From assembly GCF_000090795.2 (NCBI RefSeq), contig NW_003546260.1, positions 414,528 through 478,527 of the forward strand: 64,000 bases of DNA. The letters are read 5' to 3'. The DNA comes from Amphimedon queenslandica. Lineage: Eukaryota; Porifera; Demospongiae; Haplosclerida; Niphatidae. A program made the position numbers and the translations under genes. Positions 42,240 to 53,756 of this stretch are shown one piece after another (position 1 is the stretch's first letter; every line of letters starts with the position of its first letter). A model generated the notes under the pieces. The model was given only the letters and a program-made list of their open reading frames with translations, was not told the DNA's origin and did no database searches.

Positions 42240-42805
42240 GATCAATTTTCCTTTACCAAATGTGTAATATTCAGAGAAAAAGTAAACAGTGTAACATCAT
42301 GCTTTTTTGCTAAACGAATGGGCTTTGGGCAGTAATAAGAAGAGTGACTATTTGATGAAATTAGTGTTCTTGCCGGAGCCGCATATTGCAAAAAGTGTTT
42401 GCGAACCAGAGAAAGAAGAGGTCCTGATCTATCCACCTTTTAAAGGTAGTCCATAGTATATCCCAGGAACTGCCTTATATTTTTGCTCAGGCCTCATTTC
42501 AAATGATTGTGGATGGGATCATAACTCCTCCAACATGAAGGCATCCTGTTACTTGCTCTTGGTCTTTGCTTGTAACATTAATACTTGGATTTTTCCGCCA
42601 GTTTGAAGGTATTTGCATTGGTTTAGGATTTGATGGCATACCTATTTTATCTACATTATAGATCTGGTGTAATTTATCAAAAAGATCATTATCCTTTAAA
42701 ATTGCTTTTAAAATGTCAAAATACGGCTCCATTACATTAGAATCTTTGCAAACTGGTCTTGCCTTTGAAATACTGACAGGATTTTGTAGCTTTGTAACAA
42801 GCTTT
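42240..42805 (-). pseudogene. pogo/Tigger-like transposase relic
   Basis: Minus strand: NPVSISKARPVCKDSNVMEP and YFDILKAILKDND, then IYNVDKIGMPSNPKP (the first catalytic segment, normally NVDETG, so the Glu after Asp is changed) and GCLHVGGVMIPSTII. At 42430-42245 the last catalytic region reads SNSHSSYYCPKPIRLAKKHD and LFTFSLNITHL, equivalent to DGHSSH...LPPNTTHL. The middle is missing and the second Asp is not seen. DDE_1 family, inactive. Confidence 0.75.
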
Positions 42806-42899
42806 ATAGAGAATCAGGATAAGACTCAGTATTATAAAGAACAACAGTATTACATAAAATAATTGAATACAGGTTAATGATGAAATGAGCATGATAACA

Positions 42900-44330
42900 C
42901 AATATAATTTACAACTACATACTTCCTCACTAGAGTTTGAGTTCTTTCAAACTAATGCCAACGACATGGTCCAACATCACTTTGCTTTTGTACCCTACTT
43001 GAGCAACAGACAGGTACCTTTTGTATAACCTTGGCACGTGGGGTAGGATAACATCTTCCTGAACAGTTGCAGGTTTTGTAGCATCTACTGGTATTACTCC
43101 TTTATGTATCATTAGCATCTAGTTGGGCCATATCTGGCAATGACAGGCATACACTCCACTCTAAACCAGCCACCATTTGCCTAATCATGATCTTTGGCAA
43201 CATCAGATATTGTATTACTTTCCAGCTCACTAAAACACTGTTACTAGTGTATGTTTACTTTGTATCAGCTGTATTTTGTAGCCATACATGTTGACTTTGT
43301 TGTTGACTGTATATGAAAATTTATTGTTGGTACCCCTTTTAATAGCTGGTACATATAATCACACATAGTCACCAACAACAAAGCTTCTCCCTGATATCCT
43401 CTCATCATACCATCTCTTATTTCTTTCTTTTGCTTCAGTCTGGTATTCACAAATGATTCGGAACAGGAAGTAGAGTGATTTACCAACATCTTGCATATGA
43501 GCTGGAATGAACTTTCCTAGTCCTTGAATTAAGTCGTCATACCTATAATAACATTGGCAAGAAGTACAGGGGAAACGTTCATGTACAATGCTGAAGGGAG
43601 AAAAGTTTGTAGCTTCATGAACAGCAGTCTGATAAGCAAAGAGTACAGTACAAGGCAAGAGGAAAGATAAGTAGCATGAGTTGTACGCTGGTAGTTTGTA
43701 GGTAGTAATTATACTTTGCTACTTTTGCTGCACTACACCCAGGAAGTAGTGTGGTACTGCCCAGTCACATGTTCTGTAGTAGCAAGTGCTCAAGTGCTCT
43801 AGAGGCTCTTAAAGGACTTGAGGATGCTTCTCTTGGCTGTCTGTCCTCTTCTAGTTCATCTTTACTGCTGCTCTCTGCTTCGACAAGGCTGTTTAGGGGA
43901 CTGTTTGCTCGATTCACGATTGAGCTACTGTAGTGCTGCTGACCACGTACACTACTACTACTACTGGTGGGTTTGCGCTTGCACAACGAAGGAGCACCAA
44001 GCTACCTACGCAAAAGTAGAGCAGCTACTTAGCTTTTTATTGCACTGTACTGTGTACTTATGATAAGGGAATATCCCAGTCTGATTGATTGTCAATCACC
44101 ACTTTAGAAAATATTGCTTCTAATGTCTGGTTGAATGACTCCACTTGCCCATTCCCTTAAGGGTGATAGGCAAATGTTTGAGTGCATCTCATATCCAGTA
44201 AATTGCAGTGGATTAATAGTTGCAACAATTATTGGAGTTTTAACAGCCTTTATGTAGCTACAACAGGGTTGTACAAAAGGATTTAAAGAAAGTGATAGCT
44301 TGTCCAACACTTGTATGAGGTACTAGTTTG
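42900..44330 (-). mobile_element. Ty3/gypsy-like LTR element relic (integrase part)
   Basis: Old, broken fragment. The part that can be recognised is the end of the integrase core and the region after it, of the usual Ty3/gypsy kind (about 43265-44330). No LTRs, gag or reverse transcriptase were recognised. A short unrelated segment interrupts it. It carries several breaks and looks ancient. Confidence 0.65.
43665..44055. repeat. Segment of about 390 bp inserted in the gypsy relic
   Basis: It separates two parts of the integrase region. Near its ends TTTGTAGGTAG and CTACCTACGCAAA are loosely inverted. It holds a Ser/Glu-rich minus-strand frame (from 43986, MCKRKPTSSSSS) that resembles no family I know. 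Probably a small non-autonomous element; the edges are uncertain. Confidence 0.4.
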
Positions 44331-44342
44331 CGGTATATACTG

Positions 44343-44665
44343 CAGGGGTGTAGCCAGGGGGGCAAGGGGGCAGATGCCCCTCTTTTTTTAAAATCAAAAT
44401 TTTAAAATAATGAAATAATAGTTGCTTTTAGAAGGAAAAGCTGTTCTACACCATACATATGAAAGGAAAACCAAAGCAGTCTTTCTATGATGCTATGATA
44501 AAGCTGAAAAGGTATTCAATGTTGCGTATGATCAGTCAAGAGTCTGCCATGTTGAAAAATAAGTGGGATTATGTCCCAAAAGGGTGTGGTTTTGCAAAAT
44601 TTTGTGGCGCGCTTTTTGTGCTGCACAACTTGCCACTCTTTCCCAAAATCCTTGCTACACCACTG
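44343..44665. mobile_element. MITE with CAGGGGTGTAGCCA ends
   Basis: The left end is CAGGGGTGTAGCCAGGG; the right end, from the other strand, is CAGTGGTGTAGCAAGG. TACTG is found directly on both sides (44338-44342, 44666-44670). Noncoding. The ends resemble those of the hAT at 49274-57593 (CAGTGGCATAGCCA), which suggests a hAT-derived MITE. Confidence 0.7.
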
Positions 44666-44699
44666 TACTGGTATTCAACTAGCTTATTTCATCTAATGA

Positions 44700-45110
44700 A
44701 TCATGTATTTTAAAACTTAAGTCCTGGTTTAGCAATACTTGCCATACATGCAAAAATAAGGGATTACTAAAAGCGAAATATGTGTCTATTTTAATAGGGT
44801 TGAGGGTTTTTCCATATTTAATGAAGTAATGAAGTTTAATTCTAAAGGTTTGATACTGAAGTTGATATACAATGTACGGGAGATATCATAACATATTGAT
44901 GGTGATCAGTTCACCGCATTCTATTCAATGAAGTTTATGTACGACAGACTATTGCTAGGCAATGGTCTGGAGAGAATGGCTAAGAGTCTTCTAAATCTAT
45001 CACTGTGCCTTTATGTATATTGGCATTAGGTTGTGTTTTTGGATATATAGGGAGAGAATTTGTATTGTTGAATGTAATGACACCAATAGTTGCAAATGTT
45101 GTGAAAATTA
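44700..45110. other. Spacer, nothing recognised
   Basis: AT-rich sequence between the MITE and the Crypton tail. No gene or repeat seen. Confidence 0.35.
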
Positions 45111-45197
45111 TACCATTATTATTTAGTACAGGTGCACAGACAGGACGATTACTTTATCCTCGCTGTGCGTGGCTTGGGTAATGAATGACAATAATAG

Positions 45198-45600
45198 CAA
45201 GAGTGGATAATTATTTAGGGAGAGTGTCTAACGTGCCTATAATCGGTGATACCACAGTGCGTATGTTTACATAGCATGGTGCTTAGCACCAAGTAGGCAT
45301 TCTTGCATCCTTATATTCATTCCAAGTCAAAAAGCTGCAAAAAAGAAATAGCCAACCATTAGAAGGACATATTCCTGTCTGCTCCTGCTTGTTTCTCGCA
45401 CTACATGATCCTCAGAGTGGAGATATAAGTCTTAAGTTGCCTGCATGCTTCAAGCGCCATTTTATTAGCCACACCCATAAATTTGAAGATTACTGGGATT
45501 AACTCTGTATACTTGCAAAAAACGGATGTAAACATACGCGCTGTGGTATCACAGAATATAGGCAGGTTAGACACTCTCCCTAAATAATTATCCACTCTTG
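45198..45600. mobile_element. 403-bp MITE in the Crypton tail
   Basis: Inverted ends of about 70 bases start CAAGAGTGGATAATTATTT on both strands. ATAATAG is repeated directly at 45191-45197 and 45601-45607. The unfilled site can be read in the sister Crypton near 20560 (a single ATAATAG on the minus strand), which confirms both the edges and the 7- to 8-bp duplication. Confidence 0.9.
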
Positions 45601-46743
45601 ATAATAGTAATGTTGTTTTTGAATTGTTATGTGTATGTTTGTGCAGTTATTGAAGCTGAAGTTCCTTTCTTTATCTGGAGATACTTTGTGACTTTTTTGA
45701 GAATGAAGTGAATTGATATCGTCATTAACGACTGCTGTTTTTGTTTGTAATATTGATGTAACATCCTCATTTTTTATACGCTTATAAATTTGTACACCAT
45801 CTGTGCTTCTGTGACCTGTTCTTTTCATAATTAATTGTTCATCACTACCGGCTTGAAATAGTCTAGTAGCAGCAGTCACGTGATGTGAGTGGTTAGTTTT
45901 GTAACTGTCAATTCCTGTTGCAGCAAACATTCTTGTAACAGTATTTGATAAGGTGTTATGCCCAACAGGAACATTAGAGTACCATATGTCACTTTTTTGT
46001 TTTCTTAGTGCTGTCAAATAGAAACATCTCTTTTTTCTTTCTTTGATGGGTGGGTAATGACTAATGACTTTTGTAGTAATGACACAAAGCAAGGAGATGG
46101 ATTAATGCTATTTTCAAAATGTTAAACTGTTTTTGGCTCAATTTTTCTATGCTTCAATCTTCTTGGATTATTTTTTGATAAATTTTCTCTATAAATGATG
46201 CATTTTTACCGTCAGATCCTGTTTCAAAAGTTATTTGTTCGAATTTTAGTTCTTAAAGCTCCTGCCCACTTCCTAAAGCAAAATATAGCCCACACATATA
46301 AATGATAGTATCCAATGTTACTTGAGGAGAACTGCTTATTAATATTCCTTTGGACCACAGCTCTTCTTCTTGAAATGATATCAGGCCGACTCGTTTAATT
46401 GTTGCTGCAATTCCAGCAGATTTTAATCTCTTCATTTCAGAATTTAACGTCTTCCTAAAGCCATCAATCTTGGAATCTTTGATGAAGTTGATATCTGGAC
46501 AATTTTTTCTATCTTACGCAAAATTCCACATCTAATTGCATACAGTGTATTTGGTGGATATTGTTTCCCATCCATTATATGTATTTCTAAGATAAACTTT
46601 GACATCTAATCATTGAAAACTTGCCTGTTTTTCATAAAAAGGTTGGTCTGGTTGGAGCTTCCCCAAATCTTTTCATTCTTTCCTTGCACCAGTCATTCCA
46701 GATATTTTCTGCCCATATATTGCTTTTTTTGTTTTATTGTCTA

Positions 46744-48281
46744 TTACGTGGGCGTACCAAAGGCGCTGCCAGTACATTATATTGCATAACATCCCTGTTA
46801 TCACTAGGTATACTGTTATGGTAGTTGTCCACAGTGGGTGTGACTTGAAATCACACTGAAGGAAATAATCAATTTTTAGAGTAAATGATGCAATGAATAG
46901 TACAATCATCAAAGAAACACTGGTTCACTTATTATAAATGTTGAAATTAATTGTGCAATTATTGAGTCCAGTAAGTCCTGGAATCTGATAAGTAGCACTT
47001 GATTCTTCTTTTTTTTACACTGGTTTCTTTTCTTCTGCTAAACCAAACTTCTTAGTAGGCTCAAATTTCCTCTGCAGCCAGATACAGCTCTTCATTAGGA
47101 TGCTCATATGCTCGTAAACCATCAAGCGACCTGTGGCCAGATTTATCAGCAATAACTTTTTCTGGCACACCACTACTGAACATACAGGTCATAGCAGTCG
47201 CCCCAATGGTTAGTATAACCAACTAGGCCAACCCCTGAAGTAATTAAGTGTACAAACTTCTTAGTAGTGTTAATTCCTACTCTTTGTCGATAATAGGCAG
47301 GTGAGTCAGCTGAAATTCCTTCGCAGGACACATATACACATGTTCAGTTCCAGAGGGTAACAAAGGTAAGTATCTGTCCGACAATGAAACAAGGCAATGA
47401 CTAGAACCTGGTTAAGCATATGCAGCAACAGCTTTGTTCTTCATCTTAGCATCAGTAAAACGGTGGACATTATTCTTTGATATATATTCAGAATACTGAT
47501 AGTAGACGTTACGATCATATACAGTGAGATCCTCAGGTACCCGTTTTAGCTGGCTCATCATTAAGTCATACTGTTCCTGAACACCTCACAACACAAATTT
47601 TAAACCAATGTAGAAGAATACTGTGTGTTGGAGAACAGTCGGAGAGGAAGCACCAAGTTTTCCTCTTTCCGAACATAGGTCTTCATCTTGCACAGTCAAG
47701 ACTTCAGCATGCTTTGTAGAAACACCAATACCATCCCAGTGTAACTGACTATTGACAGAATCTAGAGTGTTTCGAAGCTCTGTAAAACAATTTATCAAAA
47801 ATGCCAGAAGTAACTTTATTCTTAACAAACTCTCTGTTTAGTCTACTAAGTAGATTCCTCAACGTGGAAGGTGGGTACCTTTCTCCATCTACCTTCCTGG
47901 CTTCAAGTGGGAAAAGGCATAGTACGTGTGAGACTCGCTCAGCATCTGGACAGCAAAAAATTGTCTCGTCTATTTCTTCATCAGGACATCTTTTGTTGCG
48001 CTCTCTTGCCCAGGTAAGGAAGGTATTAAAGGCCCACCTTTTGCTTTGCTTTGTGTTATTAGGCACCACAGCTTCAGCGGCTTTGTGTAAAGCTTCACTC
48101 TTGATAGGAGACGGAAATCGCTTTTCATTCTTGGCTCTTTTGCTCTCCCTCGCCTCCTCACTACAGTCACTACAGCCAGTATCATCTACTTCTAACGGTC
48201 TCTTCTCTACCATTTTCCAAGATTGAAGCACATGTTCATGTGGTTTAGGGCGGTTCTTTTGGTACGTCCCCTAGTAACCAT
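46744..48281 (-). mobile_element. Crypton copy B
   Basis: DUF3504-type tyrosine recombinase on the minus strand. The N-terminal part (48210-47770) reads MVEKRPLEVDDTGCSDCSEE, TKQSKRWAFNTFLTWARERN, then VDGERYPPSTLRNLLSRLNR. The next part (47760-47586) has LDSVNSQLHWDGIG and FFYIGLKFVL. A part at 47580-47290 follows, with YYQYSEYISKNNVHRFTD and AVAAYA. The C-terminal part (47190-47050) reads GVPEKVIADKSGHRSLDGLR and AYEHPNEE, with His and Tyr. The HxxR region is shifted out of frame. Loosely inverted outer words (ACGTACCAAA near 48261, CGTACCAAAGGCGC near 46753) may mark its edges. Confidence 0.75.
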
Positions 48282-48294
48282 AAATCATTTAAAG

Positions 48295-48352
48295 CAGGGA
48301 AGCAGTGCTGTGCTGGATATATAACAGCACTGCTTCCTGTGCTTTAAGTAAT
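48295..48352. repeat. Compact hairpin
   Basis: GAAGCAGTGCTGT and ACAGCACTGCTTC are perfectly inverted, with further pairing (AAAGCAGG / CCTGTGCTTT) outside and a loop of about 12 bases. It lies between the leader of Crypton A2 and the start of Crypton B. Confidence 0.8.
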
Positions 48353-48722
48353 ACGTGTATGGCTCACAGTGATCTTGCGCATCTTTTAAATCCTTGCCCG
48401 ATGCAGCCTTTGCAAACAAGATTGCTGGGATTGTTGTGCTCTCAGTAGCACTAATAAAGTAGGCGGGGCAGTCATGTTATGACGAAAAATAGGCGTTCCC
48501 AGAGCTATCAATGGTGGCTGTGTTAGTTGCATCTTTTGAGAACAGATGAGCATGTCTAGTTGCTTTTCCATTCTAGTGCGTGACTTAAAATGAATTGGTT
48601 GCTAATAGTATGGCTTTTAAATACTTTCTTGTGTACCCTAGCTATAAGAAATGCATCAAATCTGATTCCCTTGGTCAATAAATCACAGAAACCTCAACCT
48701 CGGTGTATAAGCTATACTTATA

Positions 48723-49265
48723 TACAGTTGGATTAGTATACCTTGATGGAATTCAAACAACAAGAGGATTAACACTTCACAGTTCTTATCTGCTCATTTT
48801 TGTCCTAATCAAAAATCAAAATGCTGCCTTACATACATCAAGGCTTGAAGGGCACGGCTGCAAGCTTAACTTTAATTAGCACGTCCAATTGCATTACCTT
48901 AAGATTTTGTGTGACCTTAAGATTTTGTATGACCTTGAGAGTTGGCACAACCTTGAGAGAAAGTATGACTATGATTTGAGGGGCAGATCTCATTTTACTA
49001 TTTAGAGGTACTTGAGAGATTAAAGGATGGCTTGCTCCAGTAGTTCTAGTTATCAAAGATTTAATGATATCTATGCCATCCTCTAGCTTTTTGCCTCTCA
49101 TATGTCTACTGTCCTTGTCCTATTTCTGGTCTGACTAGTTTCTGTCGGGGCATTGTCTGCCATATCATTGTCTTGCCAACTTGTGGTCTGCTACACATGC
49201 ACAGTATAATGTACTGCCAAAAGGTACGAGCAAGGACATTACATGCCTGCACTTGTATGCCATGT
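48723..49265. other. Spacer, nothing firm
   Basis: Contains a short imperfect repeat of CCTTAAGATTTTGTGTGA at about 48896-48960 (three to four units). No gene recognised. Confidence 0.4.
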
Positions 49266-51971
49266 GTTGGATACAGTGGCATAGCCAGGGAAAAAGAAGT
49301 ACTAGGGCATCAATGGCGCAGGAAGTGTGCTGTGATTTTTAAACAGGTTAATTAAATATTCATAAAGGCATGGTCAATTTATTAATTAACATTGTTAATT
49401 AATTGACCTCAGTAAAATAATTAAAACTACTTAGTTTTTACTAATAATAATAATAATAAACAGTCAAACAAGATGATCAATATTTTTTGTAATAGTAGTT
49501 TACAACATTATTCTTCTACTTTGAGCTGCAAATTTGTCAATGACATTTTCTATATTAAGTTTAGTGGAGATATCATTTTCAATGGAAATACAAACCAAGT
49601 CCACCAATCTTTCCTCTGACATTGTTGATCTCAAATAAGTCTTGATTCTTTTTAATGCTGAAAAGCAACGCTCACATTGAGCTGAACTGACACATACCGT
49701 CAAAGCAATTTGTAGCAGTTTTTGGGAAAGCTTCTCTGAGGGGATATAGCTCCTTTAATGCATGACTAATGCCCTCAATATTAGGTTTTGATGATAGGCT
49801 TTGTTTAGCAAGTACAACTTCCATTGAAATCATTGCATGGTCTAGTTGATAGTTATTGCTAATCGGTAAAAGAGCGTCTGGATCAAAAAACTTATCTGCT
49901 TTAGGATCACACACTTGGATTGCCTTCATAATGCTCATGTTCCTGGATGTGAAGCATTGCTTAAGCTCAACAATAAATGTGTCTAGTACTGGAAAAAAAT
50001 GGTTTTCTTCCACTCACTGCTGGTAGACATTGTGTCTCTTGGCCTATAGATTTCAGTACAACACTCTCATCAAATCTTTGAAGTATTTGGCTTCTTCTGT
50101 TATGCTTATTAATAGGAATTTCATTGAGACTAGCAACTTGCTCTGCATATTCATACAAATGATCCCCATAATGATCACTAATTTGTCCAAGGTTTCTATT
50201 GTGGAAGACACCAAATCAGCTGCTTTTGCCAGATTACATTGATGATGTAGTAGATCTGAGAACTTTTTTGGGCAACAAAGAATTTTATAAAAAATGATCA
50301 GGTGGAGCAAAAAGGTAAATGATTTTACTTGCAATAACAAGCCTTGAGCTTCAACTGCTTTTTGTGGATCGTAAGCAGTACTATTGGCAATCTCTGTAAG
50401 TATGGCCAATATTACATCAAATGTGCAACAAACAGCATTAACAGCAAGATACCTACAGGCCCATCTTGTGCCAGATAACCTCTGCAATTCTTTCTTAGGC
50501 TTACTTGGGTGTAACTTTGCTTGCTGAGCTACAAAAATCACATGTGCTTTGTTTGAAGAAATAAAGACTTATAAAGACTGAAGGAGTGCAAAAAATTTAG
50601 CAGAGAGTTGATCTTTTTGGCACAGTCAACAAGAACAAGGTTCAATATGTGGGCAAAGCAACGAATTTAGATGGCTTGTGGTGCAACTTGCATCACATGT
50701 TGCTGTACTCCTGAAAATTTGCCAGACATGACACTAGCCCCATCATATCCTTGTGATACAAGAGACCCTGTATCAAGTTGATATTTCTTAAGTGTATCAA
50801 GGATATATGCTGCAAGGCTCTTAGCATTTAGACTAAATGCTTCAACAAATGTGAGAAATCTTTCATGTATAGTTCCCTTTTTAATATTAAAATATCTGAT
50901 AACTAGGGCCATCTGCTCTGTTTTGCTGATATCCTTTGTTTCATCAGCTGATATAGAGTACAGACCAGCACTCCTGGTTCTGTAGCAAACTTCCTCACGT
51001 ACCATCTTACCCATAATACTCAAGAGTGAGTTCTGTATTTCAGGAGAGGTATACAAAGCATTTCGAGGACCACTGACTAGCTTTTGTTGAATAGCAGGAT
51101 CATGTGAAGCAACAACATCTAAAATTTCCAGAAAATTGCCTTTGTTTGGAGAATTAGTGCCTTCTCTGTGTCCTCGGAGAGCTATTTCCTGATGTGCACA
51201 AAGTAGAAGAATCTCAATCAAGCTTCTAATATAGTGACGGTTTGTACTAATCACCTCCAAGTGATTTGACTCCATCCTGGCTGAAATTGAAGTACCGAGC
51301 TGAGTATTAAGCTTGTATTGGGACCAAGACTCCATTGATTGCTTGTAGGATGCACACCTGTCATGCACATAGAGAATTCCAGATTTACCAGTGGCGTGCT
51401 TCCAATCACGAAATCCTTGTTTCATAAATTTATCCTTTGAATTTCCAGCTTCAAGATGGAACATACGGCATGGAAAGCAAAAGCAGGCATCCTTTTGAAC
51501 TGAATATTCCAGCCAATTGTAACTATACCAGGATGAATTAAATGATCTTTGTTTACCTGATATTATACGAGATGGAAATTGTGATAGTTTAGGCTGACAA
51601 GGTGAGTCATTTTTTGTAGTAGCTACATGTATATCTGAAGGAACATCATCCTCATTTGTATGCTGTTGTTTTGGGCTACTGCCTGTGTCACATAGCTCTA
51701 GCTCACTAGCTACTTCCTGCCTTTCTATATCACTGACATCAGCCTCAGGCTCTTTATCTGTGGCAAGATTTGAATCCCTTTCCTGTCATTTGGAGGAGGT
51801 AGGTGCCACAGTAGTCTCTTGTGCCAGACCCAACCCACTACGTGAGGAAGGGTCTGGATTCATTCCCTACTGAAACTATTCTTTTGCAGCCAAAAATGGA
51901 AGCCCATATAAATTAGGTATTTATCCGTAAAATAGGAAGCATCACTTCAACTTTCATAAATGTATTATAAA

Positions 51972-53140
51972 ATGGCTGGCTGTAGATCTAGCTATTTTGA
52001 TGATGCTTCTGTCAACTCAGCCCTGCTGGAATCTTTAACGAAATTTGGTTTATATAGCTTTAAGGAAGAACAGAAGAAAGCCATTACTATCTTCCTACAA
52101 AAGAAGGATGTCTTTGTTATTTCACCCACTGGTTATGGAAAAAGCCTTTGCTATGCCAGCCTGCCACTAGTTTTTGATTTCTTAAAGAAAAGGCAAGGGT
52201 CCATTGCAGTTGTTGACTTACCTCTCATTGCTTTAATGAAAAACCAAATTTTTTGTCGAAAGGTTTAACTGCTGTATGTATTGGTGACTGTGAAGATGAG
52301 GACAGCATAATAAAAGGAGAGTACCAGCTTGTTTTTGTAAGTCCAGAAACATTCTTGGTTAAGCAGAAATGGAGACGAATGCTAGGAAATGATGTATATC
52401 AAGAAAGGCTAGTAGCTTTAGTTATAGATGAAGCTCATTGCGTTCGGACATGGTAAGTTTGAGCCTCATGCTGAGCCATAATGTGATTAATGTGTAGGGG
52501 CAAAGATTTTTGACTTGAATATTCATATTTATCAGAGCTTCGTAGTATAGTGCCCAAGGTTAACATTATGGCACTTACTGCCACTGCATCTGACACACTA
52601 GTGTCTCACATCATACATGATACTGGTATGGCAAGACCAGAAATAGTAAGTGTTTCTCCAAATAAGGAAAATCTTTGCTTTGGAGTTCAAAAAATATTGT
52701 CAATGCATGAAACATTTACTCCACTCATCCAGTCATTGCAGTTAAAAAGAACCAACTTTAGAAGAACAATCATTTTTTGTCAGCAGCAGTGGCATTGTGG
52801 GCAGTTGTATCAGCTATTTCGTACTCAAATGTCTGATGATCTACTAGATCCAATTGTATCTCCTCCTTTTATGTTGCAAAACAGATTGGTAGATGTATTT
52901 TGTAAAGGTACAGAGGATTTAGTGAAGGACAATATTGCCTCTCAAATCACTAAATCTGACTCCAAAGTCAGAGTACTAATATGCACTGCTGCTTGTGGGA
53001 TGGGAGTAGATTGTGCTGGTGTTGAAAGGGTAATTCATTGGGGTCCACCTAATGATGTTGAAAGTTATATTCAACAAACTGGTCGATGTGGCAGGAGTGG
53101 TCAAAAGTCACAGTGCATATTACTTTTTACGACCTGGGGG
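51972..53140 (+). CDS. RecQ-like SF2 helicase of the Academ-like element
   Basis: The first ATG gives MAGCRSSYFDDASVNSALLE, then FKEEQKKAITIFLQKKDVFV and Walker A SPTGYGKSLCYASLP, motif Ia VVDLPLIALMKNQ, SPETFL, Walker B VIDEAHCVRTW (DEAH), motif III ALTATAS, then lobe 2 with TIIFCQQQWHCGQLY, CTAACGMGVDCAGVERVIHW and motif VI QQTGRCGRSGQ. All core motifs are present. A frame break falls near 52255 in a T run, and the DEAH exon ends at a GT near 52453, so one short intron or one further break follows. No RQC or HRDC domain is seen; it is shorter than cellular RecQ (about 390 residues visible). Presumed role: unwinding during transposition, by analogy with other helicase-bearing transposons. 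Confidence 0.85.
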
Positions 53141-53179
53141 CTACGCCCCAGGTTGTCCTATGATTTTACCCACGTGTGA

Positions 53180-53755
53180 TACATATATATTTGATTGTAT
53201 GTCAACACTTACATTTCTTCAATACACGTTGTATTTGAGAAATAACAAGCCTTAGCAACCACCCACCCATGCTACGTAAGTGGGCGTGGTCACGGCAAAC
53301 AAAATGGCGGTTTGCACATGGAACAAACTTATGAGCTTTCTAACTGCGAAAGAACATAGAGATACTGTCTAAAGACTTTTCTAGAAGCAGTAGAAGGTAG
53401 AGAGAACCTTCATAAGTCTTAATAAGAACCCAGCTGTACATGCAAGGTGGTGAAATCAATTATAGGAATATTTTTACACTGTTACGCTTGTTGGTAAAGG
53501 ACTGAAATGATTTATTGATAAAAAATGCTAGTTTATTGTTAAAATAAGACTAAATGTAGAAGAAGTGTACTATTCAAAGATTTTCATACTTATATAGAAA
53601 ATAATCAATGTGCATGTTGTGATGTTTGTTCTCTAATTAGATGTCAATGTGTTGAATATGTTACTGCTACCAGCAGCATTCAGTTGTGTGATTAATCATT
53701 GTGTATTAATTTTTATAAAAAATAATAAAAGTTGTATGTTTTGTTTTAGTTAAGA
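53180..53755. other. Convergent 3' region inside the Academ-like element
   Basis: Between the ends of the two convergent genes. A short perfect palindrome, CCTGGGGGCTACGCCCCAGG, lies at about 53134-53153, just past helicase motif VI. No further coding sequence is seen. Confidence 0.5.
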
Positions 53756-53756
53756 C

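Larger units (their letters stand above)
45110..48722 (-). mobile_element. Crypton copy A2, interrupted
   Basis: Same family as the copy at 19683-20734, on the other strand. The leader lies at 48720-48355 (ACCGAGGTTGAGGTTTC, then GCAACCAATTCATTTTAAG and ATTGATAGCTCTGG). The recombinase is at 46740-45608: NDWCKERMK, DGKQYPPNTLYAIRCGILRK, LNSEMKRLKSAGIA, MCGLYFALGSGQEL, then DEQLIMKRTGHRSTDG and VQIYKR. The HxxR box reads HSHH instead of HSLR, so a catalytic Arg is lost. The tail resumes at 45190. A 1.5-kb Crypton of another family (46744-48281) sits between leader and core, and a 403-bp MITE sits in the tail. Confidence 0.75.

Noticed and set aside
43751-44063. Serine-rich frames on both strands near 43.9 kb
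   Set aside because: Built of AGT/ACT/TCT-like repeats; likely by-products of composition in a small insertion.
51972-53140. Helicase as a host RecQ gene
   Set aside because: It lies within the long terminal repeats of a transposon, lacks RQC/HRDC, and is paired with a transposase-like gene.
53134-53153. Perfect palindrome CCTGGGGGCTACGCCCCAGG as a terminator or element end
   Set aside because: Single 20-base palindrome with no partner found; kept only as a note in the Academ-like element.
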